The notes beneath the pieces are model-generated. The model had not been told where the DNA came from. It did no database searches and saw nothing but the letters and a program-made list of their open reading frames with translations. A stretch of DNA of 64,000 nucleotides, from assembly GCF_003319185.1 (NCBI RefSeq), contig NZ_QOHJ01000001.1, positions 62,001 through 126,000 of the forward strand. The letters are read 5' to 3'. Source of the stretch: Blastococcus sp. TF02A-30. Its GTDB lineage: Bacteria > Actinomycetota > Actinomycetes > Mycobacteriales > Geodermatophilaceae. A program made the position numbers and the translations under genes. Shown piece after piece: positions 8,303-15,682 of this stretch. Every line of letters starts with the position of its first letter. Position 1 is the stretch's first letter.

Positions 8303-9325
8303 GTGCCCCTGACCACGCGCGAATGGCAGCTGGCGGCCCGCCCGCACGGCGAGCCGACCCCCGACGACTTCCGGCTCGTGGAGCTCGAGCGCCCCGATCC
8401 GGCCGAGGGGCAGGTGGTCGTCCGCATGCTGGCCATGTCGGTGGACCCGTACATGCGCGGGCGGATGAACGCCGGCAAGAGCTACGCCGCCGCGTGGGAG
8501 GTCGGCGAGACGATGAAGGGCGGTGCCGTCGGCCGGGTCGTCGCCTCCCGCTCCCCCGCCGTCCCCGAGGGCGCGCTGGTGCTGGCCGACGCCGCCTGGC
8601 GGGACGTCGCCGTCCTCGACAGCCGGTCCGTGCGGGTGCTGCCCGACCTCCCCGGGATCCCGCCGAGCTACCACCTCGGGGTGCTCGGCATGCCGGGGCT
8701 GACCGCCTGGGTCGGGCTGTTCCGGCTGGCGGGGTTCCGCGCGGGCGACGCGGTGTTCGTCTCCGGCGCCGCGGGCGCGGTGGGCAGCCTGGTCGGCCAG
8801 TTCGCCCGCCTCAACGGGGCCTCGGCCGTGATCGGCAGCGCCGGGACACCGGAGAAGGTGCGCTGGCTGCTCGACGACGTCGGCTTCACCGCCGCGTTCG
8901 ACTACCACGACGGGCCGGTGGCCGGGCAGCTGCGCGCCGCGGCACCCGACGGCATCGACGTCTTCTTCGACAACGTCGGCGGCGAGCACCTTGAGGCGGC
9001 GATCGGCGCCTTCCGCGAGCACGGCCGGGCGGCGCTGTGCGGGGCGATCTCCGGCTACAACGCCGTCGAGCCGCAGCCCGGCCCGCGCAACATGTTCATG
9101 CTCGTCACCAAGCAGCTCAGCCTCCGCGGCTTCATCGTGGGCGACCACGTCGACCTGCGGGAGGAGTTCGAGCGGGAGGTGACGCGGCTGGTCACCTCCG
9201 GCGAGCTGGTCGTCCGGGAGACCGTGCGCGAGGGCCTGGACCAGGCGGTGCCCGCCTTCCTGGACCTCCTGCGCGGCGGGAACACCGGCAAGATGGTCGT
9301 CCGGCTCGCCGACGACGAGGGCTGA
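8303..9325 (+). CDS. NADP-dependent medium-chain oxidoreductase (CurA/leukotriene B4 reductase family)
   Basis: A 340-residue medium-chain dehydrogenase/reductase without the zinc ligands of alcohol dehydrogenases. The N-terminal VDPYMRGRMN is a signature of the leukotriene B4 12-hydroxydehydrogenase / curcumin reductase group, and FVSGAAGAVGSLVGQFARL (about residues 150-168) is the NADPH Rossmann loop with AxxGxxG. VFFDNVGGEHLEAAI follows as in the family. It likely reduces the double bond of alpha,beta-unsaturated ketones or aldehydes, a detoxification role. The GTG at 8303 places the start just before LTTREWQLAARP. The next gene, a hydrolase, begins on the base after this stop, so the two form an operon. 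Confidence 0.88.
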   Translation: MPLTTREWQLAARPHGEPTPDDFRLVELERPDPAEGQVVVRMLAMSVDPYMRGRMNAGKSYAAAWEVGETMKGGAVGRVVASRSPAVPEGALVLADAAWRDVAVLDSRSVRVLPDLPGIPPSYHLGVLGMPGLTAWVGLFRLAGFRAGDAVFVSGAAGAVGSLVGQFARLNGASAVIGSAGTPEKVRWLLDDVGFTAAFDYHDGPVAGQLRAAAPDGIDVFFDNVGGEHLEAAIGAFREHGRAALCGAISGYNAVEPQPGPRNMFMLVTKQLSLRGFIVGDHVDLREEFEREVTRLVTSGELVVRETVREGLDQAVPAFLDLLRGGNTGKMVVRLADDEG

Positions 9326-10018
9326 GTGGCCGAGCCACGCCTGGAGGTCCGGTGGGCCGAGGGGACGACGCGGGCCGTCGCGCTCTTCTGCCACGGGGGC
9401 GCGGCGGCCGGTCTGGAGCCGCCCCGCGAGCGGGCGCTCTCGCTGGTGCGCATGCGCGCCGTCGAGCAGTTCGTCGCCGCCGCCGGCGCCGACCGCGGGC
9501 TGACCACCTGCCTGCTCCGGTACCGGCTGGCCGGTTGGAACGGGGACGCCGCCGACGCCTTCGCCGACACCCGCTGGGCGCTGGAGCGGATCGCCGAGGA
9601 GCACGGCGACGTGCCGGTCGTGCTGGTGGGGCACTCGATGGGTGGCCGGGCGGTGCTGCGGGCCGGGGGCGCCGCCGCGGTGACCGCCGTCTGCGCGCTG
9701 GCGCCGTGGACGCCGCCCGGTGAGCCGGTCGAGCACCTGCGCGACCGGACCGTCGCGATCCTCCACGGGCGCGGCGACCGCTGGGTGCCCTCGACGCTGT
9801 CGGCGCACTTCGCCGTCCGGGCGCGCCGGGCCGGGGTGCCGGTGGCCCGGTTCACCGTGGCCGGTGGGCACAGCATGGTCCGCCGCGCGCACGCCTGGCA
9901 CGCCTTCGCCCGCGACGTCGTCCTGGCCGGGGCGGGGTTCGCACCGCTGCGGCCGGACGTCGCCGCGGCGCTGCGGGCCGGCGGCACGGAGGGTCTCGCC
10001 GTCCCGCTGGCCGCCTGA
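9326..10018 (+). CDS. Alpha/beta-fold hydrolase (dienelactone-hydrolase-like)
   Basis: A 230-residue alpha/beta hydrolase with the nucleophile elbow VGHSMGG (serine about residue 107), an oxyanion segment near ALFCHGGAAAG, a late acidic residue in ILHGRGDRWVP, and the catalytic histidine in VAGGHSMV. No signal peptide is seen, so it acts in the cytoplasm. The GTG start directly abuts the stop codon of the upstream reductase, so translation is probably coupled and the two proteins may process the same compound. Substrate is unknown; the short length and elbow fit carboxylesterase or dienelactone hydrolase types. No clear ribosome site of its own is present. Confidence 0.82.
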   Translation: MAEPRLEVRWAEGTTRAVALFCHGGAAAGLEPPRERALSLVRMRAVEQFVAAAGADRGLTTCLLRYRLAGWNGDAADAFADTRWALERIAEEHGDVPVVLVGHSMGGRAVLRAGGAAAVTAVCALAPWTPPGEPVEHLRDRTVAILHGRGDRWVPSTLSAHFAVRARRAGVPVARFTVAGGHSMVRRAHAWHAFARDVVLAGAGFAPLRPDVAAALRAGGTEGLAVPLAA

Positions 10019-10096
10019 GGCGTTCGGCAGCTTCCCTGCGGTCGTCGTCCGCGGAGGCCGTGGTGGGCGGACGCGACCGTCCCTAGCGTTCCCGGC

Positions 10097-10540
10097 GTGA
10101 TCGACTGGACGACCGCACCTGCCGACGCCGCCACCCACTTCGCCCGGCGGCTCGCCGTCGAGACCGACGTCAGCGACGTCGCTGCCGCGCTCGACTCCGG
10201 GGAGGCGGGCTTCGTGCTGCTCGACAGCCGGAGCCCGGAGGCGTGGGCGCAGGGCCACGTGCCGGGTGCGGTGCACCTGCCCGGCCGGGAGCTCGCCGCG
10301 CGGGCCGAGGGCGAGCTGGACCGGTCCGTCCCGGTCGTCACCTACTGCTGGGGGCCGGGCTGCAACGGCGCCACCCGGGCCGCGCTCGCGCTGGCCCTGC
10401 TCGGCTTCCGGGTGCGCGAGATGATCGGCGGGTTCGAGTACTGGGCCCGCGAGGGCCTGCCCGTCGCGACCGCCGACGGCGTCACTGCCCGCCCGGCCGA
10501 CCCGCTCACCGCGCCGGTGGGGATCAGCTGCGGCTGCTGA
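10097..10540 (+). CDS. Rhodanese-like sulfurtransferase domain protein
   Basis: A 147-residue single-domain rhodanese. FVLLDSRSPEAWAQGHVPGAVHLP matches the CDC25/rhodanese N-terminal signature (shortened here), and VTYCWGPGCNGATRAA holds the active-site loop with Cys about residue 87 followed by a second Cys. The protein closes with a C-terminal GISCGC, two extra cysteines that could serve as sulfur acceptors or metal ligands, unusual for a minimal rhodanese. It would transfer sulfane sulfur, or work as a protein-sulfur carrier. GTG 10097 is the only sensible start. Its 3' end overlaps the convergent GNAT gene by 17 bp. Partner and physiological sulfur donor are unknown. Confidence 0.85.
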   Translation: MIDWTTAPADAATHFARRLAVETDVSDVAAALDSGEAGFVLLDSRSPEAWAQGHVPGAVHLPGRELAARAEGELDRSVPVVTYCWGPGCNGATRAALALALLGFRVREMIGGFEYWAREGLPVATADGVTARPADPLTAPVGISCGC

Positions 10541-11108
10541 GCTCCGGCGCGGGGTCGGAGCCCAGCCGGGCCCAGAGCAGCTCGTCGTGCTTGACGCCGT
10601 CCCCGTACCGGTAGGAGCGGCGCAGCCGGCCCTCCCGCGTGAACCCCGCCTTCTCGGCCACCCGGCCGGACGCGGTGTTCTCCACGCCGTGGCAGAGCTC
10701 CACCCGGTCGATCGGCAGCGCCTCGAACGCCCAGCGGCAGACGGCGTCGACGGCGACCGCCGCCAGCCCACGCCCCCGCGCGGCCGGCGCCGTCCAGTAG
10801 CCGACCTCGGCGTCGCCCTGGATCCGGTCGATCGAGTGCAGGGACACCGAGCCCAGGACGGCGTCGTCCGCGGGCTCGACCACGGCCCAGGAGGCGTGGT
10901 CGCCGCTGGTCCAGTCCAGCCGCCGGCCGAGCAGGACCAGCGCATCGGTGCGCGAGGAGACCCCGCCGCCGTTCCACAGCCGGATGTCGGGGTCCTGAAA
11001 CGCCGCCCACACCTCGTCGACGTCGTCCTCCCGCCACGGCCGCAGCAGCACCGGGCCGGCGCGCAGCTCGAAGGGCTCCAGGGGCTCGAACGGCGGGGGT
11101 GCGGTCAC
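10524..11108 (-). CDS. GNAT N-acetyltransferase (RimJ/RimL type)
   Basis: A 194-residue acetyltransferase. After an acidic N terminus the fold starts with VLLRPWREDDVDEVWAAF, as in the RimJ/RimL family; the acetyl-CoA pyrophosphate loop is ARGRGLAAVAVDAV (R/Q-x-x-G-x-G/A region), preceded by VGYWTAPA. The C-terminal VEKAGFTREGRLRRS-type segment, here EKAGFTREGRLRRSYRYGDG, is the classic motif for ribosomal-protein or amino-acid acetyltransferases. It most likely acetylates an N-terminal alanine or a small amine, but the substrate cannot be told. Starts with GTG 11108; its stop lies inside the 3' end of the convergent rhodanese gene. Confidence 0.86.
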   Translation of the reverse strand: MTAPPPFEPLEPFELRAGPVLLRPWREDDVDEVWAAFQDPDIRLWNGGGVSSRTDALVLLGRRLDWTSGDHASWAVVEPADDAVLGSVSLHSIDRIQGDAEVGYWTAPAARGRGLAAVAVDAVCRWAFEALPIDRVELCHGVENTASGRVAEKAGFTREGRLRRSYRYGDGVKHDELLWARLGSDPAPELSSRS

Positions 11109-11141
11109 GCCCCGATCGTTCCCGCACCCCCGGCGCGCGGG

Positions 11142-11939
11142 CTACTCGGCCGAACCCGGCCGGGTCATCGGCTTGTGGCTCTTGCCGGCGATCGAGTCGG
11201 GCAGGATCGCCGACAGCTTGCCCATGAGCTTGCTGGTGACCGAGCCGGCGAAGACCGACGCCTCGCCCTTCATCAGCCCCTCGAAGCCCTGCTTCGCCAC
11301 CTGGGCCGGGTCGTCCTTGCTGTCCGAGGCGCCGAGCTTGGTGTCCGTGGCGTCGGCCCGGTCGAAGAACTCGGTGTCGGTGGGCCCGGGCAGCAGCGCG
11401 GTCACCGTGACGCCGGTGCCGGTCAGCTCCTCGCGGATGCCGAGGGCGAGGAACTGCACGAACGCCTTGGTGGCGGAGTACACCGCCTGGAACGGCTCGG
11501 GCGCCTGCGAGGCGACCGACGAGGTGAACAGGATCCGCCCCTCGCCGCGGGCGACCATGTCCTGCACGACGCGCTTGGCCAGGTGGACGGTGGAGGCGCA
11601 GTTGAGCTCGACCATGCCCAGCTCGGCGTCGAGATCGGTCTCGGCGAACCGGCCGGCGACGCCGACGCCGGCGTTGAGCGCGGCGGCGTCCAGCGACCGG
11701 CCCGAACCGCGGTAGGCAGCGACCAGCCGCTCGACGTCGGCCCGCTTGGTCAGGTCGACGCTCACCGGGGCGACGTTGCCGCCGTAGGTGCGCAGGTGCG
11801 CGGTGGCGTCGTCGAGCTCGACGTCCTCCGCGGCGACGATCAGGTCGTAGCCGTGTTCGGCGAACTGCTTGGCCAGCTCGAAGCCGATGCCGCTGGAGGC
11901 ACCGGTGACGAGGGCGAGCGGGCGGGTGGACTCGGACAC
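11142..11939 (-). CDS. Short-chain dehydrogenase/reductase
   Basis: A 265-residue classical SDR. The NAD(P)-binding glycine motif is ALVTGASSGIGFELAK (residues 10-25), the structural NAG motif is LNAGVGV, the catalytic serine is in LFTSSVAS, and the YxxxK pair is YSATK. The C-terminal 50 residues (EGLMKGEASVFAGSVTSKLM) resemble the actinobacterial oxidoreductases that act on lipids or polyketides. GTG 11939 was chosen because VSESTRPLALVTG is a normal SDR N terminus; the longer frame upstream is low-complexity. It is divergent from the NRAMP gene, with a DtxR-type metal box 69-87 bp upstream of its start. Substrate unknown. Confidence 0.87.
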   Translation of the reverse strand: MSESTRPLALVTGASSGIGFELAKQFAEHGYDLIVAAEDVELDDATAHLRTYGGNVAPVSVDLTKRADVERLVAAYRGSGRSLDAAALNAGVGVAGRFAETDLDAELGMVELNCASTVHLAKRVVQDMVARGEGRILFTSSVASQAPEPFQAVYSATKAFVQFLALGIREELTGTGVTVTALLPGPTDTEFFDRADATDTKLGASDSKDDPAQVAKQGFEGLMKGEASVFAGSVTSKLMGKLSAILPDSIAGKSHKPMTRPGSAE

Positions 11940-12007
11940 GGGGCCTCCAGGACGTTGCGGGAACAGCGCGTCTCCTTCCCCGCGACGCCCGGCCCGAACC
12001 CGGCGGG

Positions 12008-12026
12008 AGAGGCAAGGCTGACCTTG
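12008..12026. promoter_or_regulatory. Candidate DtxR/IdeR/MntR-family metal-repressor box
   Basis: The 19-mer AGAGGCAAGGCTGACCTTG matches the IdeR/DtxR consensus TTAGGTTAGGCTAACCTAA at 12 of 19 positions, including the AGG, AGGCT and ACCT blocks. It lies 92 bp upstream of the NRAMP start and 69 bp upstream of the divergent SDR start. Given the NRAMP gene, a manganese- or iron-bound DtxR-family repressor is the natural candidate. Seen directly; function inferred. Confidence 0.5.
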
Positions 12027-12117
12027 GCCCCGGGGGGCCACGGGTCGGCCCCGGCGTGCCGCCCGGCGGGGGCAGGACAGGAGCGACCGCCCGACCCTCC
12101 CCCGCGAAGAGGCCGCC

Positions 12118-13413
12118 GTGTACCTGTCGAAGACCGAGGCCGCCGTCCTCCCCACCACGCTGGTCGGCGCGCCCCGCCGCACGCCGGTTCCGCCGCCGTC
12201 CGGCCGCCGTCGCATCTGGCCGCTGCTCGGCCCGGCGTTCGTCGCCGCGGTGGCCTACGTGGACCCGGGCAACTTCGCCACCAACTTCTCCGGCGGCGCC
12301 GCCTTCGGCTACACGCTGCTGTGGGTGATCGTCGCGGCCAACCTCATGGCGATGCTCATCCAGTCGCTCACCGCGAAGCTCGGCCTGGCCACCGGCCGCG
12401 ACCTGGCCACGAACTGCCGCGACCAGCTGCCCCGGCCGGTCACCTGGGGGCTGTGGCTGCAGGCCGAGGCGGTGGCCATCGCCACCGACCTGGCCGAGAT
12501 CGTCGGCGGCGCGGTCGCGCTCAACCTGCTGTTCGGCGTCCCGCTGCCGATCGGCGGGCTGATCACCGCCGTCGTCGCCTTCGTCCTGCTGGCCGCCCAG
12601 TCGCGCGGGTTCCGGCCGTTCGAGCGGGTGATCTCCGGGCTGCTGCTGGTCATCGGCCTCGGGTTCGGCTACACGCTGCTGGGCGCGGGCGTGGACCCGG
12701 CCGGGCTGGCCGGCGGCATGGTGCCCTCGTTCTCCGGCTCGGAGAGCCTGGTGCTGGCCACCGGCATCCTCGGGGCGACGGTCATGCCGCACGTCATCTA
12801 CGTGCACTCCGCCCTGACGCCGGGCCGCTACGGCGACGTCGTCACCGCCGGCCGCACCCGCGAGGGGCGCGGCCGGCTGCTGCGCGCGCAGCGGCTCGAC
12901 GTGCTGCTGGCCATGGGGCTGGCCGGGCTGGTCAACGCCGCGATGCTGGTCATCGCCGCGCAGCTGTTCACCGGCCGGGACGACGTCGACTCCCTCGAGG
13001 GCGTGCACGCCGGGCTCGGCGACCAGCTCGGGGCCGGCGCGGCGCTGGCCTTCGCCGTCGCGCTGCTGGCCTCGGGGTTCGCGTCGTCGTCGGTCGGGAC
13101 CCACGCCGGTCAGGTGGTGATGGCCGGGTTCCTCAAGCGGCACATCCCCGTGCTGGCGCGGCGGCTGATCACGCTGGCCCCCGCGCTCGCCGTCCTCGTG
13201 CTCGGCGGCGACCCGACGACGGCGCTGGTCTGGTCTCAGGTGGTGCTCTCGTTCGGCATCCCGTTCGCGCTGGTGCCGCTGCTCTGGCTGACCAGCCGGC
13301 GCGACCTCATGGGCGGGTGGGTGAACCGGCGGGTCACGACCGTCGCCGGCGCCGTGGTGGCCGCGCTGATCACCGGCCTCAACGCCCACCTGATCCTCGG
13401 CTTCGTCCTCTGA
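12118..13413 (+). CDS. mntH: NRAMP-family divalent metal (Mn2+/Fe2+) transporter
   Basis: A 431-residue inner-membrane proton-coupled importer of manganese or ferrous iron, with about eleven predicted helices. The metal-site residues are visible: AYVDPGNFATN in helix 1 (DPGN motif) and VMPHVIYVHS in helix 6 (MPH motif, here with the usual Met and His). TDLAEIVGGAVALNLLF is the conserved helix 3 region. The N terminus carries about 30 basic/proline-rich residues before helix 1. GTG 12118 follows AGAGG nine bases upstream. A DtxR-type box lies upstream, which fits repression when metal is plentiful. It is monocistronic and followed by the thiamine-regulated operon. Specificity between Mn and Fe cannot be proved from sequence. 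Confidence 0.9.
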   Translation: MYLSKTEAAVLPTTLVGAPRRTPVPPPSGRRRIWPLLGPAFVAAVAYVDPGNFATNFSGGAAFGYTLLWVIVAANLMAMLIQSLTAKLGLATGRDLATNCRDQLPRPVTWGLWLQAEAVAIATDLAEIVGGAVALNLLFGVPLPIGGLITAVVAFVLLAAQSRGFRPFERVISGLLLVIGLGFGYTLLGAGVDPAGLAGGMVPSFSGSESLVLATGILGATVMPHVIYVHSALTPGRYGDVVTAGRTREGRGRLLRAQRLDVLLAMGLAGLVNAAMLVIAAQLFTGRDDVDSLEGVHAGLGDQLGAGAALAFAVALLASGFASSSVGTHAGQVVMAGFLKRHIPVLARRLITLAPALAVLVLGGDPTTALVWSQVVLSFGIPFALVPLLWLTSRRDLMGGWVNRRVTTVAGAVVAALITGLNAHLILGFVL

Positions 13414-13423
13414 CGAGCGCCCA

Positions 13424-13484
13424 CCGAGCTTTCGGTACCCAAAGCTGAGTGGAAGACCCGAGCTTTCGGTACCGAGAGCTCGGG
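13424..13484. promoter_or_regulatory. Two tandem palindromic sites ahead of the thiamine riboswitch
   Basis: A perfect 16-bp direct repeat, CCGAGCTTTCGGTACC, occurs at 13424-13439 and 13458-13473 (34 bp apart). Each copy is the left part of a palindrome centred on GGTACC: AGCTTTCGGTACCCAAAGCT (13428-13447) and the larger 28-bp near-perfect palindrome at 13457-13484 with one mismatched pair. The inferred consensus is AGCTTTCGGTACCGAAAGCT. The sites lie 40-100 bp upstream of the riboswitch, where the operon promoter should be. They look like a dimeric repressor operator; the second could also fold as a hairpin terminating the upstream mntH mRNA. Confidence 0.65.
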
Positions 13485-13525
13485 ATAGGGTGGCCGTCGC
13501 AGCACAACTGAACACACACATTCAC

Positions 13526-13605
13526 AGCAGGGGAGCGCTTCGGCGCTGAGAGTGCGGATCTCCGCAGACCCTCGAACCTGATCCGGGTCATGCCGGCGCA
13601 GGGAG
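13526..13605 (+). ncRNA. TPP (THI-box) riboswitch
   Basis: The leader has the conserved thiamine pyrophosphate aptamer elements in order: GGGGAGC at the 5' side, GCTGAGAGTG (the CTGAGA pyrimidine-binding element, 13546-13555), GACCCTCGAACCTGATCC, GGGTCATGCCGGCG and the closing GCAGGGAG (13598-13605). TPP bound here would switch off the downstream ykoEDC operon. The aptamer ends four bases before the GGAGG ribosome site of ykoE, so control of translation initiation is likely; I see no separate terminator between them. Strong identification by consensus. Confidence 0.95.
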
Positions 13606-13619
13606 TCTGGAGGAACACC

Positions 13620-14240
13620 ATGGCCGAGCAGGCCGTCCGTCCGTCGTCGTCCGGTTCCGCGGCCCAGCCGGGCAGCCGCCGCTGGCGCACCGTCGACATC
13701 GTCGTCACCGCCGTCCTCGGCGTCGCCTTCGGCGTCGTCTTCTGGGCCTGGGGGCTGCTGTGGGCCGCCCTCGACGCCCCGTTCAGCGCCTTCCCGCCCG
13801 CGCAGGCCGTCATGTACGGCGTCTGGCTGCTGCCCGCGGTGCTCGCCCCGCTCATCGTCCGCAAGGCCGGCGCCGGTCTGTTCGCCGAGCTGGTCGCCGG
13901 GATCGTCTCCGCGCTGCTGGGCTCGGCCTGGGGGACGCTGACCATCGTCTACGGGCTGCTGCAGGGCGCGGCCGGCGAGCTGGGCTACGCCGCCTTCGGC
14001 TACCGCCGCTACGGCTGGCCGCAGGCCCTGCTGTCGGCGCTGTGCGCGGGCCTCATGGCCGCGGTCCTCGACCTGGTCAACTACTACCCGGACTGGACCG
14101 CGGGCTGGAAGACCTCCTACGTCGCCCTGGTCGCCCTCAGCACCATGGTGATCGCCGGCGCCGGCGCGATGGCCCTGACCCGCTCGCTGGCCGCCAGCGG
14201 CGCGCTCTCGGCGTTCGCGTCCGGCCGCACCCGGGCCTGA
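13620..14240 (+). CDS. ykoE: ECF transporter substrate-binding (S) component, YkoE
   Basis: A 206-residue integral membrane protein with five to six predicted helices, matching the YkoE S-component that captures the thiamine precursor hydroxymethylpyrimidine (or thiamine) for an ECF transporter. Diagnostic stretches include VVTAVLGVAFGVVFWAWGLLW and LLQGAAGELGYAAFGYRRYGW (the latter shortened by one residue here is GAAGELGYAAFGYRRYGW). The ATG at 13620 is preceded by GGAGG seven bases upstream, right after the TPP riboswitch, so its synthesis should fall when TPP is abundant. It is the first gene of ykoEDC. An in-frame ATG inside the aptamer (13590) is rejected as a start. Confidence 0.93.
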   Translation: MAEQAVRPSSSGSAAQPGSRRWRTVDIVVTAVLGVAFGVVFWAWGLLWAALDAPFSAFPPAQAVMYGVWLLPAVLAPLIVRKAGAGLFAELVAGIVSALLGSAWGTLTIVYGLLQGAAGELGYAAFGYRRYGWPQALLSALCAGLMAAVLDLVNYYPDWTAGWKTSYVALVALSTMVIAGAGAMALTRSLAASGALSAFASGRTRA

Positions 14241-14284
14241 CGACGGCCGCCGGTCCCGCCGCTCCCGGCCGCACACCGGCCGGG

Positions 14285-15682
14285 GTGCGGCTGACCGGCT
14301 GGGGCTTCCGCTACCCCAGCCGGCACGCCTGGGCTGCCCGCGACGTCGACCTGCGCGTCGACCCCGGCGAGCGAGTGCTGCTCACCGGTCCCTCCGGCGC
14401 GGGCAAGTCCACGCTGCTGCACGCGCTGGCCGGGCTGCTCGGCCCCGACGAGGGCGAGCAGACGGGGGAGATCACCGTCGACGGCCGCGCCCCCGCGGAG
14501 GCGCGGGCCCGCACCGGGGTCGTCTTCCAGGATCCCGACGCGCAGCTGGTGATGACCCGCGCCGGGGACGACGTCGCCTTCGGGCTGGAGAACGCCGGCG
14601 TGCGACCGGAGCGGATCTGGCCCGCGGTCGAGAGCGTGCTCGCGGAGGTCGGCTTCCCCTACGGCCGCGACCGGGCCACCGCGGCGCTCTCGGGCGGGCA
14701 GAAGCAGCGGCTGGTGCTGGCCGGGGCGCTGGCTCCGCGGCCCGGCCTGCTGCTGCTCGACGAGCCGACCGCGCAGCTGGACCCCGACGGCGCCGTGCTC
14801 GTGCGCGAGGCGGTCGCCCGGGCGACGGGGGCCCGCGACACGACGCTGCTCGTCGTCGACCACGACGCGGAGGCGTGGCTGCCGCTGGTCGACCGGGTCG
14901 TCGAGCTCCGCCCCGAGGGCGGCGCCGTCGAGCACGGGCCCGGCTGGCGTCCCGCCCCGCTGCGGCTGCCGGTGCGCACGCCGCGACCGGCCGGTGCGGT
15001 GCTGCTGCGCGCGGAGGCGGCCGGGTACACCCACCGGGGCGCCGAGCAGCCCGCGCTGGCCGCGACCGACGTCGCGGTGCCGGCCGGGCGCACCCTGGCG
15101 GTCACGGGCCCGAACGGCACGGGCAAGTCCACGCTGGCGCTGCTGCTCGCCGGGCTGCGCCCGCCCACGACCGGCCGGATCGCCGCGGCCCCGGCGCTCA
15201 CCGCCGGCCTGCGCCGTCCCGACCGGCCCCCGCACCGCTGGCGGGCCGACGAGCTGGTCCGGCGGATCGGCACCGTCTTCCAGCACCCGGAGCACCAGTT
15301 CCTCACCGGCCGGGTCCGCGACGAGCTGGCCCTCGGACCGCTGCGCAGCGGTGCCGGCGACGACGCCGCGCACCGGCGGGCCGAGGAGCTCATGGAGCGC
15401 CTGGGGCTGGCCGCGCTCGCCGAGGCCAACCCGTTCACGCTGTCCGGCGGCCAGCAGCGCCGGTTGTCGGTCGCCACCGCGCTGGCCACCGATCCGGCGG
15501 TCCTGGTCCTCGACGAGCCGACGTTCGGGCAGGACCGCGACACGTGGGGGGAGCTGGTCGCGCTGCTCGCCGAGCAGCAGCGGGACGGCCGGGCGCTGGT
15601 GCTCGTCACCCACGACGCCGCCGTCGTGCGCGCCCTGGCCGACGACGAGCTGGCCCTGCAGCCGACGCCGGTGCCCGCATGA
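14285..15682 (+). CDS. ykoD: ECF transporter energy-coupling ATPase (two fused ABC domains), YkoD
   Basis: A 465-residue protein containing two ABC ATPase domains in one chain, replacing the two separate EcfA subunits. Domain 1 has Walker A GPSGAGKST, Q-loop FQDPDAQL, signature LSGGQKQR and Walker B LLLLDEPTAQLD; domain 2 has GPNGTGKST, FQHPEHQF, LSGGQQRR and VLVLDEPTFGQD. Both have catalytic glutamates, so both sites look active. It powers uptake through YkoE and YkoC at the inner face of the membrane. GTG 14285 puts the start at the first beta-strand; an earlier non-canonical start near 14237 overlapping the ykoE stop is possible. It overlaps ykoC by four bases (ATGA). Confidence 0.92.
   Translation: MRLTGWGFRYPSRHAWAARDVDLRVDPGERVLLTGPSGAGKSTLLHALAGLLGPDEGEQTGEITVDGRAPAEARARTGVVFQDPDAQLVMTRAGDDVAFGLENAGVRPERIWPAVESVLAEVGFPYGRDRATAALSGGQKQRLVLAGALAPRPGLLLLDEPTAQLDPDGAVLVREAVARATGARDTTLLVVDHDAEAWLPLVDRVVELRPEGGAVEHGPGWRPAPLRLPVRTPRPAGAVLLRAEAAGYTHRGAEQPALAATDVAVPAGRTLAVTGPNGTGKSTLALLLAGLRPPTTGRIAAAPALTAGLRRPDRPPHRWRADELVRRIGTVFQHPEHQFLTGRVRDELALGPLRSGAGDDAAHRRAEELMERLGLAALAEANPFTLSGGQQRRLSVATALATDPAVLVLDEPTFGQDRDTWGELVALLAEQQRDGRALVLVTHDAAVVRALADDELALQPTPVPA

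Noticed and set aside
13424-13484. Possible CRISPR or mobile-element repeats
   Set aside because: Only two copies, no spacer series and no cas genes; palindromic symmetry fits an operator better.
10342-13521. A very long antisense open frame (over 1,000 codons) across GNAT, SDR and NRAMP genes
   Set aside because: Arg/Gly/Ala/Pro-rich with no domain, opposite or out of frame to well-conserved genes; a product of high GC at third codon positions. The same holds for the 658-codon frame at 1199-3175 and similar ones.
13590-13619. In-frame ATG 30 bases upstream of the ykoE start
   Set aside because: It lies inside the TPP aptamer (GGTCATGCC) and lacks a ribosome site; the ATG at 13620 follows GGAGG.
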